Positions 1 through 9,645 are shown, counted from the first letter of the stretch. The stretch: DNA of 64,000 bases from Thalassobius sp. Cn5-15 (GCF_022347685.1 NZ_JAKRGF010000001.1:186001-250000); one strand, 5' to 3'. Program-made: numbers and translations. The notes: generated from the letters alone by a model not told the origin.

Positions 1-942
1 GAAGGTCACGTGCTGTTTTCGGTCGAAAGCTATAGCGCGTATGGCGCCCTGTCGGGCCGGTCCGTTGATGACATGATCGCCGGCGCGCGGGTTGAGGTGG
101 CGCCTTACAAGAAGAACGCGATGGATTTTGTGTTGTGGAAACCCTCCACCGATGATCTGCCCGGTTGGGACAGCCCGTGGGGCCGGGGGCGCCCGGGCTG
201 GCACATTGAATGTTCGGCCATGTCCTATGAGCTGCTGGGTGCGTCCTTCGACATTCACGGCGGCGGCAACGACCTGCAGTTCCCGCACCATGAAAATGAG
301 ATCGCGCAAAGCTGCTGTGCCCACCCGCATGGCGATTTTGCCCGGTTCTGGATGCACAATGAGATGCTGCAGGTTGAGGGCAAGAAGATGTCCAAATCGC
401 TGGGCAACTTCTTCACCGTGCGCGATCTCTTGGATCAGGGCGTGGCCGGTGAGGTGATCCGCTTTGTCTTTCTGTCGACGCACTACGGTAAGCCGATGGA
501 CTGGACCGAGAAGAAGCGCGCCGAGGCGGAGGCAACGCTGTTGAAATGGCGCCGCTTGGTCGAGGGTGTCCCGGCATCCGCACCGTCTGAAGAGGTGGTT
601 GCTGCGCTGGCAGATGATCTGAACACCGCTGGGGCCATTACCGAACTGCACCGGATTGCGGGCGCAGGCGATGCGGGGATGTTGAAAGCATCGGCTGCGT
701 TGTTGGGGCTGCTCTCGGATGAGATGGGCGATTGGGTCAGCAGCGGTGACGTGGATTTGAGTGGTTTGGCTGATAAGCTGGCAGGTCTACGCGCGACCGC
801 AATGGAAACCAAAGACTTCGCCCCTGTGGATGCGCTGAAATCGGCGTTGATGGCGGCCGGTGTCGAAGTGCGGATGAGTAAGGCTGGGGTGGAACTGCTG
901 CCCGGTGCCGGATTTGACGCAGCGAAGCTGGAAGGGCTTTAA
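1..942 (+). CDS. cysS: Cysteinyl-tRNA synthetase, C-terminal part (5' truncated by window)
   Basis: Class I aminoacyl-tRNA synthetase that charges tRNA-Cys in the cytoplasm. The reading frame is open from base 1, so the N-terminus with the HIGH motif lies outside the window; 313 codons are visible. The KMSKS signature sits at 385-399. Zinc-site residues are seen in the HIEC segment and the FPHHENE segment, both typical of CysS. The C-terminal part is the helical anticodon-binding region. It is followed by a large inverted repeat before cimA. Assignment is secure; only the start is missing. Confidence 0.97.
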   Translation, partial: EGHVLFSVESYSAYGALSGRSVDDMIAGARVEVAPYKKNAMDFVLWKPSTDDLPGWDSPWGRGRPGWHIECSAMSYELLGASFDIHGGGNDLQFPHHENEIAQSCCAHPHGDFARFWMHNEMLQVEGKKMSKSLGNFFTVRDLLDQGVAGEVIRFVFLSTHYGKPMDWTEKKRAEAEATLLKWRRLVEGVPASAPSEEVVAALADDLNTAGAITELHRIAGAGDAGMLKASAALLGLLSDEMGDWVSSGDVDLSGLADKLAGLRATAMETKDFAPVDALKSALMAAGVEVRMSKAGVELLPGAGFDAAKLEGL

Positions 943-972
943 ACCGAACGCTGATTGCAAGAACCCGCCCGG

Positions 973-1052
973 GCTTGTCCGGGCAGCGCCCGACCCGCCC
1001 CCATGGGCGGGCGCTTCACGCCCACCCCGGGCCGGGCGCTGCCCGAACAAGC
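973..1052. repeat. Long GC-rich inverted repeat between cysS and cimA
   Basis: A 20-base left arm at 973-992 pairs with a 20-base right arm at 1033-1052 with one mismatch. Inside lies a second perfect stem (CCCGCCC at 994-1000 with GGGCGGG at 1005-1011). It can fold as a branched hairpin in RNA or a cruciform in DNA. There is no T-run, so it is not a classical intrinsic terminator. It may be a dispersed REP-like intergenic element or attenuate read-through; that is inference. Confidence 0.65.
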
Positions 1053-1067
1053 TAAAGAGCCAGACAC

Positions 1068-2684
1068 ATGAGCAAAGAACGCCTTTACATCTACGACACC
1101 ACATTGCGCGATGGACAGCAGACGCAGGGGGTGCAGTTTTCCACCGCGGAAAAGCACCAGATCGCGCAGGCGCTGGATGAATTGGGGGTGGACTACATCG
1201 AAGGTGGTTGGCCCGGTGCAAACCCCACTGACAGCGAGTTTTTTGAAGACAAGCCGAAGCTGAAGGCGCACTTTACTGCCTTTGGCATGACCAAACGCGC
1301 CGGCCGGTCTGCTGAAAACGATGAGGTTCTGGCGGGTGTGATGAACGCGGGCACATCCTCAGTCTGTTTGGTGGGCAAGAGCCATGACTTCCACGTGGAA
1401 ACCGCGCTGGGGATCACGCTGGCGGAGAACACCGAAAACATCGCGCGTTCGATCGAACATATCGTGAAGGCAGAGCGTGAGGCGCTGTTTGACGCCGAGC
1501 ACTTCTTTGACGGTTACAAGGCCAATCCTGAATACGCACTGGAGGCGATCCATGCCGCCTATACCGCGGGCGCGCGTTGGGTGGTGCTGTGTGACACCAA
1601 TGGCGGTACATTGCCACAAGAGGTAGGCGATATCGTCCGTGCAGTTATTGCATCGGGCATTCCCGGCGATCACGTGGCAATCCACACCCATAATGACACC
1701 GAAAATGCCGTTGCGGGATCCTTGGCCGCCGTCGATGCGGGGGCACGGCAGATCCAAGGCACGCTGAACGGCTTGGGAGAGCGTTGCGGAAATGCCAATC
1801 TGACCACGCTGATCGCCACGCTGTTGCTGAAGGAACCTTATGCCAGTCAGTTTGACATCGGCATCACCCGTGAGGCGTTGACCGGTCTGGTGAAGGCGTC
1901 GCGCCTGTTGGATGATATCCTTAATCGCGTGCCGCATCGGCAGGCGGCCTATGTGGGCGCTTCGGCTTTTGCGCATAAATCGGGGCTGCATGCCAGTGCG
2001 ATCCTCAAAGATCCCTCAACCTACGAACATATTGACCCCGCCAGCGTCGGCAACGCGCGGATCATTCCGATGTCCAATCAGGCCGGTCAATCCAACCTGC
2101 GCCGCCGTCTGACGGATGCGGGTATCGCGGTTGAGGCAGATAATCCTGCATTGGGGCGTATCCTTGAGGTGATCAAAACGCGCGAGGCGGAAGGTTACAC
2201 CTACGATAGCGCACAGGCGAGTTTTGAGCTGCTGGCGCGTCAGGAACTGGGCGAACTGCCTGCGTTTTTTGAGGTGAAGCGCTACAAGGTCACCGTCGAG
2301 CGGCGCAAGAACAAGTATAACGAGATGGTTTCCCTGTCCGAGGCCGTGGTCGTTGTGAAAGTGGACGGGGAAAAGAAACTCTCCGTCTCGGAATCTTTGG
2401 ACGACACTGGCAGCGATCGTGGTCCGGTAAACGCATTGGCCAAAGCGCTGGCGAAGGATCTGGGGCGCTATTCTGAGGCGCTGGCCGATATGCGTCTGGT
2501 TGATTTCAAGGTGCGGATCACCCAAGGCGGAACCGAGGCTGTGACGCGCGTCATCATCGACAGTGAGGATGGTGAGGGGCAGCGGTGGTCTACCGTTGGT
2601 GTCTCGGCCAACATCGTTGATGCGTCGTTTGATGCGCTGCTGGATGCGATCAACTGGAAACTCCTGCGCTGCGAGGCGGGTTAA
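1068..2684 (+). CDS. cimA: Citramalate synthase
   Basis: Condenses pyruvate with acetyl-CoA to (R)-citramalate, opening the threonine-independent route to 2-oxobutanoate and isoleucine. The 538 residues match the family length. The N-terminus has the DTTLRDGQQTQG motif of the HMGL-like/isopropylmalate synthase TIM barrel; HTHNDTENAV and GTLNGLGERCGN supply metal and substrate residues. The C-terminal third resembles the LeuA-type dimerisation/regulatory domain. Three bases separate it from the next gene, so the two are probably co-transcribed. Main alternative: a related 2-isopropylmalate or homocitrate synthase, less likely from the N-terminal signature. Confidence 0.92.
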   Translation: MSKERLYIYDTTLRDGQQTQGVQFSTAEKHQIAQALDELGVDYIEGGWPGANPTDSEFFEDKPKLKAHFTAFGMTKRAGRSAENDEVLAGVMNAGTSSVCLVGKSHDFHVETALGITLAENTENIARSIEHIVKAEREALFDAEHFFDGYKANPEYALEAIHAAYTAGARWVVLCDTNGGTLPQEVGDIVRAVIASGIPGDHVAIHTHNDTENAVAGSLAAVDAGARQIQGTLNGLGERCGNANLTTLIATLLLKEPYASQFDIGITREALTGLVKASRLLDDILNRVPHRQAAYVGASAFAHKSGLHASAILKDPSTYEHIDPASVGNARIIPMSNQAGQSNLRRRLTDAGIAVEADNPALGRILEVIKTREAEGYTYDSAQASFELLARQELGELPAFFEVKRYKVTVERRKNKYNEMVSLSEAVVVVKVDGEKKLSVSESLDDTGSDRGPVNALAKALAKDLGRYSEALADMRLVDFKVRITQGGTEAVTRVIIDSEDGEGQRWSTVGVSANIVDASFDALLDAINWKLLRCEAG

Positions 2685-2687
2685 GCG

Positions 2688-3461
2688 ATGGCCGAGGCGG
2701 ATTTCATCGCTTGCGCCGATCTGGTGCTGCGCGGCGATCCTGATCGGTTTATGGCCGTCATGGCTGCACCTGTGGCAACGCGCGATCTGCTGTTTGCGCT
2801 TTATGCGGCGAATGTGGAGATTGCGCGCGCCCCTTGGGTGACGCAGGAAGAGATGATTGCAGAAATGCGCCTGCAATGGTGGCGCGATGCCTTTGAGGCG
2901 CTGGGGCAGGGCAAGCGTCCGCGCGGGTCAGAGGTGACGGCGGCCTTGGCTGAGGTGTTGCCAGCGGATCAGGCTGGGTTGATGGATCAACTGTGTGCGG
3001 CGCGGCGCTGGGACATCTACAAGGATCCCTTTGAGGACGCTGCGGATTTTGAAAGCTATTTGCAGGACACCTCGTCCAACCTGTTGCAGGTGGCGGTGAA
3101 TACGCTTGGTGGTGGGGATGCGTCTGTGGTGCGTGATCTGGGCTATGCGCAGGGGCTGGCCAATTTCCTGCGTGCCATTCCCGCGCTGGAACAGTCAGGC
3201 CGTGTGCCATTGCTGGACGGTCGGCCAGAGGCGGTGCAAGCCTTGGCCGCCGGGGGGCTGGAACGGCTGGCGCGGGCGCGGCGGCGGCGCGGCGATATTC
3301 ACCGCGATGCGGCGCCGGTGCTCTTGGCCGGTTGGTTGGCTGGTCCGGTGCTGAAACGCGTGGTGGAAAACCCGATGGCGGTTCTGGAGGAGGCACTGCT
3401 GCCGTCAGAGGCGGCGAAGCGGTTTGGCCTGATGTGGCGCAGTGTCAGCGGGCGTTGGTGA
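2688..3461 (+). CDS. Squalene/phytoene synthase family protein
   Basis: A 257-residue all-alpha protein of the squalene/phytoene synthase superfamily. Visible are LLFALYAANVEIARAP, the LQWWRDAFEAL helix and the YLQDTSSNLL segment, which replaces the second aspartate-rich motif. The canonical DXXXD substrate motifs of true phytoene synthases are degenerate. This resembles the NDUFAF6-like branch linked to respiratory complex I assembly in mitochondria and found widely in alphaproteobacteria, rather than a carotenoid enzyme. No carotenoid genes are nearby. It starts 4 bp after cimA. Family confident, function open. Confidence 0.75.
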   Translation: MAEADFIACADLVLRGDPDRFMAVMAAPVATRDLLFALYAANVEIARAPWVTQEEMIAEMRLQWWRDAFEALGQGKRPRGSEVTAALAEVLPADQAGLMDQLCAARRWDIYKDPFEDAADFESYLQDTSSNLLQVAVNTLGGGDASVVRDLGYAQGLANFLRAIPALEQSGRVPLLDGRPEAVQALAAGGLERLARARRRRGDIHRDAAPVLLAGWLAGPVLKRVVENPMAVLEEALLPSEAAKRFGLMWRSVSGRW

Positions 3462-3524
3462 GGTGCGCGAAGGGCTGCGCCTGATTGTGAGGAGCCAACG
3501 CGTGCTGCGTTTCATCTAGCTCTC

Positions 3525-4766
3525 TCACGCCAGCTCATCCTTGGGTTGGAACATCAGCCAGATCAGCGCGCCACCGGCCAGCATCAGGAAGGGTGCCATG
3601 GCGATATTGACCGCAGCCCAGCCCACGGCCGCCTCGCCGCCAGAACAGTTCATCAAACCGCCGGACGCCAGTGATGCCAGTGTCACACCACCGAACACCA
3701 GCAGGTCGTTGAGGCCCTGCATGCGGCCGCGTTCCTCTACCGTATGCGATGCCGCCAGCAGCGAGGTCGCACCGATAAAGCCAAAGTTCCAGCCGATGCC
3801 CAATAGCACCAGCGCGATGAAGAAGTTTTCCAGTTCCACCCCTTGCAGGGCGACAACACCGGCACCGGCAAGGATGACAAGACCTGCGGCGATGATCTTC
3901 TGTGTGCCGAAACGGGCAATCAGGTGACCGGTGAAGAAGCTGGGAATATACATCGCCAACACGTGCGCTGTAACGATATCGGCGGCATTATCCTGATCGA
4001 ACCCACAGCCCACAACCGCCAACGGGGTGGAGGTCATTACAAGGTTCATCAGCGCATAAGAGACCATGCCACAGATCACCGCCACGGCGATCACCGGCGT
4101 GGTGATCAGCTGCCAGCGCGTGCGACCCTGCGGTGCATCGGCACTGGGTTTCGGTGGGGTGGGGATGTCGAGAAACAGGAACAACAGCGATCCGATCAGG
4201 TTGATCGCAATAATCGCCACATAGGCGCCAAGGAAGGGCACGACATAGGCGTCTGACGTCAGTTTCACCAGCTGCGGGCCGATGATCGCGGCGGCCAGAC
4301 CACCTGCCATCACGTAGGAAATCGCCTTGGGCCGGTAGGCATCCGATGCGGTGTCTGCGGCAGCAAAGCGGTAGAACCCATGCGCCGACATATAGGTGCC
4401 GGTGAGGAAACTGCCGACCAGAAACAGCGGAAAGGATGAGATTGACAGCGCATAGGCGCCGACCGCTGCGCCCGCCGCGCCAAATCCGGTGCCCATCATG
4501 AAGCCAATACGGCGACCAAACCGTTGCATCACCGCCGCCACGGGGGTGGCCGATAGCATCGAGGACAGCACAATCATGGTGATCGGCAGGGTGGCGAAAC
4601 AGATGTTTGACGCCAGACTCTGCCCCGCGAGCCCACCAATGGTGAACAGCATCGGCATCTGCGCGCCCAAAAGGGCCTGCGCCAGCACAAGGATAACGAC
4701 ATTGCGCTTGGCCTTGCGGTTATCTTCGGGAGCAGATTGGTCGGGTGATGTGGTCGCGGTACTCAT
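3525..4766 (-). CDS. MFS transporter
   Basis: A 413-residue polytopic inner-membrane protein with about 12 hydrophobic segments and a short charged N-terminus (KAKRN). Features typical of the major facilitator superfamily are the RFGRRIG loop between helices 2 and 3 and the RFGTQK loop in the second half. The substrate cannot be read from the sequence. It lies convergent to the cimA pair and upstream of nothing else on its strand; the 144 bp separating it from the cobB stop must hold its promoter. Confidence 0.88.
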   Translation of the reverse strand: MSTATTSPDQSAPEDNRKAKRNVVILVLAQALLGAQMPMLFTIGGLAGQSLASNICFATLPITMIVLSSMLSATPVAAVMQRFGRRIGFMMGTGFGAAGAAVGAYALSISSFPLFLVGSFLTGTYMSAHGFYRFAAADTASDAYRPKAISYVMAGGLAAAIIGPQLVKLTSDAYVVPFLGAYVAIIAINLIGSLLFLFLDIPTPPKPSADAPQGRTRWQLITTPVIAVAVICGMVSYALMNLVMTSTPLAVVGCGFDQDNAADIVTAHVLAMYIPSFFTGHLIARFGTQKIIAAGLVILAGAGVVALQGVELENFFIALVLLGIGWNFGFIGATSLLAASHTVEERGRMQGLNDLLVFGGVTLASLASGGLMNCSGGEAAVGWAAVNIAMAPFLMLAGGALIWLMFQPKDELA

Positions 4767-4910
4767 GCAGGTTTGCTAAACCCTATACCGCAACGCCGCA
4801 AGCGTCGTGACGTCGCTGTGGTCCCTACGGTGCTGCGACTGACCTGTGCAAAAGTGCACATTTTGGAATATTTAAGGTGGCTGCCATCAGGCCCGCTATC
4901 AGGTCGCGTA

Positions 4911-6245
4911 TCAGGCTTTGTCAATCACGTGACCGAAGGACCCATAGACACTTCCGTCGATCAGGCCCATGTCGGGCAGAGCGTTACCCTCGGCATCTTG
5001 GGCTGTGAACAGCGGCGTTCCTTCGGCTTTCAGCGTGGTGGCATAGTGAAACTCATGCGCTTTCCACGTGCCCTGCAGCGGTCCTTCGGTTGCTGAAAGT
5101 TCGCGGTACCCAAGGTGAAGTTTTCGTTGGGCAAAAGAAGTTTCCAACCGCAACAGACCCGCCATTTGGTGACGGGTGCCCTCGGCATCAATCAGCCCCT
5201 CGCCCAGTGTCATGTAGCCGCCACATTCACCATAAATTACAGTGTCTTGTGCGGCTTTTCTGAGGCTGTTGAGGAAGGTCGTGTTGCTGGCCAGGCGGCC
5301 CGCGTGCAGTTCTGGATAACCGCCGGGCAGGTACAGGAAATCACAAGACGGCACCGCCTCATCCGCCAGCGGGGAGAAGGCCGTGACCTCCGCCCCTGCA
5401 GCGTGCCAGTCCGCCAGCAGATGCGGATAGGAAAACGCATAGGCCTGATCGCGTGCTACCGCGATGCGTTGCGCGGGCGGGATCATGCGCGGCGGTGTTT
5501 GCGGCAGGGAAGCCCTTTGCGGTGTCGGCGCCATCAGCGCCATCAGCGCCTCTTGATCCAGACTATCCGCCAAAGCATCGGCCGCCGCCTCAAGGAAACT
5601 CTCCAGATCCGAGCGCTCCCCAGCCTGCACTAGGCCAAGGTGGCGCGAGGGCATCACCAGCGCCTTGTTCCGGCGCATTGCCGCCAGCACCGGCAGGCCA
5701 AGGGGGGCCAGCGCACGGCGCAGCATTGCCTCATGACGATCAGATCCCACGTTGTTCAGGATCACCGCACCAACGCGCACGGCGCTGTCAAAACGGGCAA
5801 ATCCCGCGACCAACGGCGCGACGGATCCGGCCATACGACCCGCATCCAACACCAGCACCACGGGCAGTGAAAACAGACGGGCCAGATCGGCCACCGCGCC
5901 CTTGCCCTGCGGCGGGGCACCGTCAAACAGGCCCATCGCACCCTCAACGATTAAAGCGCTGTCTTCGCCTGCAGCAAGGCTGCGCAAACGACCCGGTGTC
6001 ATCGCCCAGGCGTCAAGGTTCAGGCAAGGCGCGCCGGATGCGGCCTCGTGAAACTTGGGATCAATGTAGTCAGGACCGGATTTAGCACCACGCACGTTGA
6101 TGCCTTGCCGCGCCAGCAGACGCAGCAGTGCGAGAGTCAGCGTGGTTTTGCCCGCGCCAGAGGAGGGCGCGGCGATGATCAGGCCTTTTCCCGCGACGTT
6201 GGGGCCAGCGATACTTTGGCCCGCGATATCCGGCGCAGCGCTCAC
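4911..6245 (-). CDS. cobB: Cobyrinate/hydrogenobyrinate a,c-diamide synthase
   Basis: Glutamine- and ATP-dependent amidation of corrin side chains a and c in cobalamin synthesis. The N-terminus has a P-loop-like APSSGAGKTTL, then KSGPDYIDP, typical of CobB/CbiA. The C-terminal class I GATase domain has its nucleophile in YGECGGYM. I choose the GTG at 6245, which overlaps the cobA stop as GTGA, giving 444 residues; a longer in-frame extension to 6359 lies inside cobA and looks like shadow coding. Tight overlap implies translational coupling to cobA. Whether the natural substrate already contains cobalt cannot be told from sequence. Confidence 0.92.
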   Translation of the reverse strand: MSAAPDIAGQSIAGPNVAGKGLIIAAPSSGAGKTTLTLALLRLLARQGINVRGAKSGPDYIDPKFHEAASGAPCLNLDAWAMTPGRLRSLAAGEDSALIVEGAMGLFDGAPPQGKGAVADLARLFSLPVVLVLDAGRMAGSVAPLVAGFARFDSAVRVGAVILNNVGSDRHEAMLRRALAPLGLPVLAAMRRNKALVMPSRHLGLVQAGERSDLESFLEAAADALADSLDQEALMALMAPTPQRASLPQTPPRMIPPAQRIAVARDQAYAFSYPHLLADWHAAGAEVTAFSPLADEAVPSCDFLYLPGGYPELHAGRLASNTTFLNSLRKAAQDTVIYGECGGYMTLGEGLIDAEGTRHQMAGLLRLETSFAQRKLHLGYRELSATEGPLQGTWKAHEFHYATTLKAEGTPLFTAQDAEGNALPDMGLIDGSVYGSFGHVIDKA

Positions 6246-7093
6246 GCCTCTTCTGCGGGGCGGCCGCGGCCCAGCGGGTCCAGATTGCGCGGCACTTCGC
6301 CTGCGGTCAGCGCCTGCCAGTCCAGCACCTGCCGCATCAGCACCGATCGGCCAATGCACAGGATCGCGGGCGGTTTCAGGCCCGATGCCTTGATGTCAGC
6401 GGACATGCTGCCCAGCGTGGTTTCCAGCACCTGCTGATCCTCTGTCGTGGCGGAACAGACGACCGCGCAGGGTTCATCGGCGGGGCGACCGGCGGCCAGC
6501 AGTTCACCGGCGATGCGATCCACATGTTTCATGCCCATGTAGATGACCAGCACCTGCGCCCCCTCGGCGATCGCCTTCCAGTTCAGCGACGACGGGGTGT
6601 CGCCGGTCTGATCGTGACCGGTGATGAAGGTCACCGACTGGTTCACGTCGCGGTGGGTCACTGGAATGCCCGCATAGGCCAGCCCGCCGATACCGGCGCT
6701 GATGCCAGGAATGATACGTACGTTGATGCCCTGTTGGACCAGCGTCTGCGCCTCTTCGCCGCCGCGACCAAAGACAAAGGGATCGCCACCCTTGAGGCGC
6801 AGCACGCGTTTGCCTTCTTTGGCCAGATCCACCAGCCGCAGCGAGATGTCGCGCTGTTTCGCCGACGGTTTGCCGCCGCGTTTGCCCGCGTAGATATGTT
6901 CCGCCTGTGGCGCCCACCGCAGCACGGTTTCCTGCACCAGTGCGTCATAGATCACCACATCCGCCTGTTGCAGCGCGTTGATTGCGTGCAGGGTCAGCAG
7001 CCCCGGATCACCGGGGCCCGCGCCACAAAGCCAGACCCAGCCAGGTTCCATGGTGGGCCAATCATACTGCGGGAGGGTGAGTGAATCTGTCAT
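6242..7093 (-). CDS. cobA: Uroporphyrinogen-III C-methyltransferase
   Basis: SAM-dependent methylation of uroporphyrinogen III at C2 and C7 to precorrin-2, the branch to cobalamin and sirohaem. The 283-residue protein has the family hallmarks: VWLCGAGPGDPGLLT near the N-terminus, the VLRLKGGDPFVFGRGGEE segment, the PGISAGIGGLAYAGIPVTHR motif and VIYMGM. There is no fused CysG or HemD domain. It is divergent from cbiD, with 100 bp between the two starts, and overlaps cobB downstream. The product is also called SUMT. Confidence 0.95.
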   Translation of the reverse strand: MTDSLTLPQYDWPTMEPGWVWLCGAGPGDPGLLTLHAINALQQADVVIYDALVQETVLRWAPQAEHIYAGKRGGKPSAKQRDISLRLVDLAKEGKRVLRLKGGDPFVFGRGGEEAQTLVQQGINVRIIPGISAGIGGLAYAGIPVTHRDVNQSVTFITGHDQTGDTPSSLNWKAIAEGAQVLVIYMGMKHVDRIAGELLAAGRPADEPCAVVCSATTEDQQVLETTLGSMSADIKASGLKPPAILCIGRSVLMRQVLDWQALTAGEVPRNLDPLGRGRPAEEA

Positions 7094-7193
7094 GCGCCCT
7101 ATATGCCCGCAAGCGCGCCGTTGGTGAAGTCCGTAAACGACATATTGGCGGCGCTAACGTCGCGCTTTATAGTCCGGCCAAAGGAAGGCGCGA

Positions 7194-8264
7194 ATGAGCA
7201 GGAAACCTCAGAAAGATCCCAAAGAGTTGCGCCGTGGCTGGACCACCGGCGCCTGCGCCACGGCGGCCACTCGTGCCGCGCTGAAAATGCTATGGGGTGA
7301 AGCGGTGCCAGCCCGTGTGCGCATCACCCTGCCACGCGGCGAGCGGCCGGAGTTTGAGGTGGTCAATGCCCGCCGGGGCGACGGCTGGGCCGAGGCGGGG
7401 ATTATCAAGGACGCAGGCGATGATCCCGATGTGACTCACGGCACGCTGATTCTGGCGCGGGTGGAGGCATCCGACGGTGGCGTGGTCTTCGTCGGCGGGC
7501 AGGGCGTGGGGCAGGTGACAAAACCCGGCTTGCCGATCCCCCCCGGTGAACCCGCGATCAATCCCGTGCCGCGACAGATGATGACCCAGACTGTCGAAGA
7601 GGTCGCTGCACGTTTAGGCCGTGCGCCTGATATCCAGATCACCGTGTCTGTGCCTGCGGGCGAGGAACTGGCGAAGAAGACATGGAACCCGCGACTGGGC
7701 ATCGTTGGCGGTCTGTCGATCCTTGGCACCACGGGGATTGTGCGGCCCTTTAGCTGTGCGGCCTGGATCGCGTCCATCCATCGCGGCGTGGATGTGGCAC
7801 GGGCCGAGGGTTTGGGCCATGTGGCGGGCTGTACTGGGGCGACGTCTGAAAAGGTGGTGCAGGGGCTTTACGGCCTGCCTGACCACGCGATGCTGGATAT
7901 GGGCGATTTTTCTGGCGGGTTGTTGAAATATGTGGCCAAACATCCGGTCCCGCATATCACCATCGGTGGCGGCATTGGCAAGATCACCAAACTGGCCCAA
8001 GGGGCGCGGGATCTGCATTCGGGGCGTTCTCAGGTGGATTTTCAAATGCTGGCCAACTGGCTGGATAATCCTGATCTGGCCAACTGCAATACGGCGCTGC
8101 AAGCCTATACAATCACAGGAAAACCCATGGCAGATCTGATCGCTGAAAAGGCGCTGGTGCAGGTGCGTGCCATGCTGCCCGATGAGGTCGGCGCAGACAT
8201 CGTGATCATTGATCGTGCGGGCAACCTTTTGTCGCGCACCGCTGCGCCCGCAGGTGGCGCATGA
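7194..8264 (+). CDS. cbiD: Cobalt-precorrin-5B C1-methyltransferase
   Basis: Methylates C1 of the corrin ring, a step best described in the anaerobic (early cobalt) cobalamin route. The N-terminal GWTTGACATAATRAAL segment is the CbiD signature and the 356 residues match family length. The start has a good ribosome-binding site (AAGGAAGG, 6 nt upstream). The stop overlaps the next gene as ATGA. The neighbouring genes carry Cob-type names, so the organism either uses CbiD in place of CobF or has a mixed pathway. Confidence 0.93.
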   Translation: MSRKPQKDPKELRRGWTTGACATAATRAALKMLWGEAVPARVRITLPRGERPEFEVVNARRGDGWAEAGIIKDAGDDPDVTHGTLILARVEASDGGVVFVGGQGVGQVTKPGLPIPPGEPAINPVPRQMMTQTVEEVAARLGRAPDIQITVSVPAGEELAKKTWNPRLGIVGGLSILGTTGIVRPFSCAAWIASIHRGVDVARAEGLGHVAGCTGATSEKVVQGLYGLPDHAMLDMGDFSGGLLKYVAKHPVPHITIGGGIGKITKLAQGARDLHSGRSQVDFQMLANWLDNPDLANCNTALQAYTITGKPMADLIAEKALVQVRAMLPDEVGADIVIIDRAGNLLSRTAAPAGGA

Positions 8265-9016
8265 CGATCCTTCTGTTGGCGGGCACGGGCGAAGGGCGCA
8301 AGCTGGCCGAAGGGCTGGCGGCGGCAGATGTGCCGGTGATTGCCTCGCTCGCCGGGGTGACGGAGGCGCCGAAACCCTTGCCAGTGCCAACCCGCGTGGG
8401 CGGTTTTGGCGGCGAGGCGGCATTTGGTGCGTACCTGCGGGAGACTGCAATTACGGCCATTTTGGACGCCACGCATCCTTTCGCCAGTGCCATGTCGCAC
8501 CGCGCGGCCAAGGTCGCGGCCGAGATGTCTTTGCCCTACTGCCAACTGCTGCGCCCTGCGTGGGTTCCCGAAGCGGGGGAGTTCTGGACCTGTGTGGCCT
8601 CACCAACTGCAGCCGTGACGCGGATCGCGGCGGGGGCGAAGGTGTTTCTGGCTACAGGCCGTAAGTCGTTGCCGGATTTCATGGGATCGGAGTCCATGGG
8701 GCTGTCGCATTGTGACGTGACGCTGCGGGTCGTTGATCCGGTCGCAGGTGACTTTCCCCTGCCACAAGGCCGCTATCTGGTCGCCCGCCCGCCGTTTTCT
8801 GAAGCGGATGAGCGGGAGGTGTTTGAACGCCTGCGCATCGACACGCTGGTCGTCAAAAACGCCGGTGGCCGTTTTGGTCGGGCGAAACTGGCGGCAGCGC
8901 GGGCGCTGGGTATTCGGGTGATCATGATCGACCGGCCAACGCAGCCCGAGGGGTTGAAGGTGGATACGGTCGCGGCGGCACTCGACTGGGCGATTGCACA
9001 AAGGAGCACGTCGTGA
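8261..9016 (+). CDS. cobK: Precorrin-6A reductase (CobK/CbiJ family)
   Basis: NADPH-dependent reduction of the corrin macrocycle (precorrin-6A or the cobalt form). The N-terminus reads ILLLAGTGEGRKLAEGLA, followed by the family motifs ILDATHPFA and FLATGRKSLPDF; 251 residues is normal. It overlaps cbiD by ATGA, and its own stop overlaps the glycosylase start as GTGA. CbiD followed directly by this reductase supports consecutive pathway steps. CobK (precorrin) and CbiJ (cobalt-precorrin) cannot be separated by eye. Confidence 0.92.
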   Translation: MTILLLAGTGEGRKLAEGLAAADVPVIASLAGVTEAPKPLPVPTRVGGFGGEAAFGAYLRETAITAILDATHPFASAMSHRAAKVAAEMSLPYCQLLRPAWVPEAGEFWTCVASPTAAVTRIAAGAKVFLATGRKSLPDFMGSESMGLSHCDVTLRVVDPVAGDFPLPQGRYLVARPPFSEADEREVFERLRIDTLVVKNAGGRFGRAKLAAARALGIRVIMIDRPTQPEGLKVDTVAAALDWAIAQRSTS

Positions 9017-9645
9017 GCGTCGGGCGTATTATTGAAACGGACGCCTGCGTGGCGGAAGGGGTTCAATGGCTGTGCCAGAACGACCCGCGTATGGCGGTGG
9101 CCTATCAGGCGACGGGCCCCTTACCATTGCGCCGTAAACCGGACGGGTTTGGCGAGTTGTTGTCCGCGATCGTCAGCCAGCAGGTCAGCGTGGCCTCGGC
9201 CAATGCGATCTGGAAACGCTTGCAGGAGGCAGGGTGCACCAGCCCTGCGGGCGTGTTGGCCTACAGCTTTGACGAGTTGCGCGCCCTCGGCCTGTCACAG
9301 CAAAAAGCACGTTATGCGCTGGCGCTGGCCGAGGCGGGGATTGATTACGATGGGCTGCGATCTGCACCGGATGCAACGGTGATTGAAACGCTGACTGCCG
9401 TCAAAGGCATCGGTGTCTGGACGGCAGAGATCTACGCGATGTTCTCACTTGGCCGCGCAGATGTCTTTGCCCCCGGTGATCTGGCGCTGCAGGTGGCGGC
9501 GCAGCATCTCTATGGGATGGAGGCGCGGCCCAAAGAGCGAGAGCTGCGCAGGCTAAGCGAAAATTGGCGGCCATGGCGCGCCGTTGCAGCGCGTCAGCTC
9601 TTTGCCTATTACAGGCATGTCAAACAACGGGAAGGTATCAGATGA
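9013..9645 (+). CDS. AlkA-like DNA-3-methyladenine glycosylase (HhH-GPD)
   Basis: Base-excision repair glycosylase of the HhH-GPD superfamily, 210 residues. FGELLSAIVSQQVSVASA starts the glycosylase fold, VKGIGVWTAEIYAMF is the helix-hairpin-helix plus following helix, and the aspartate in FAPGDLAL is the expected catalytic residue. The GTG start overlaps the cobK stop (GTGA) and has AAGGAG upstream. There is no N-terminal Ada-type domain, so it is the short AlkA form. Being locked into a cobalamin operon is unusual. The preferred lesion is unknown. Confidence 0.88.
   Translation: MSVGRIIETDACVAEGVQWLCQNDPRMAVAYQATGPLPLRRKPDGFGELLSAIVSQQVSVASANAIWKRLQEAGCTSPAGVLAYSFDELRALGLSQQKARYALALAEAGIDYDGLRSAPDATVIETLTAVKGIGVWTAEIYAMFSLGRADVFAPGDLALQVAAQHLYGMEARPKERELRRLSENWRPWRAVAARQLFAYYRHVKQREGIR

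Noticed and set aside
6246-6359. Longer cobB start inside cobA
   Set aside because: The added residues are low-complexity Ala/Gly/Arg/Pro sequence, the product of an overlapping frame; the GTGA junction is the normal start.
7094-7193. Cobalamin riboswitch between cobA and cbiD
   Set aside because: The divergent gap is only 100 bp, too short for a full cobalamin riboswitch, and no B12-box core is visible.
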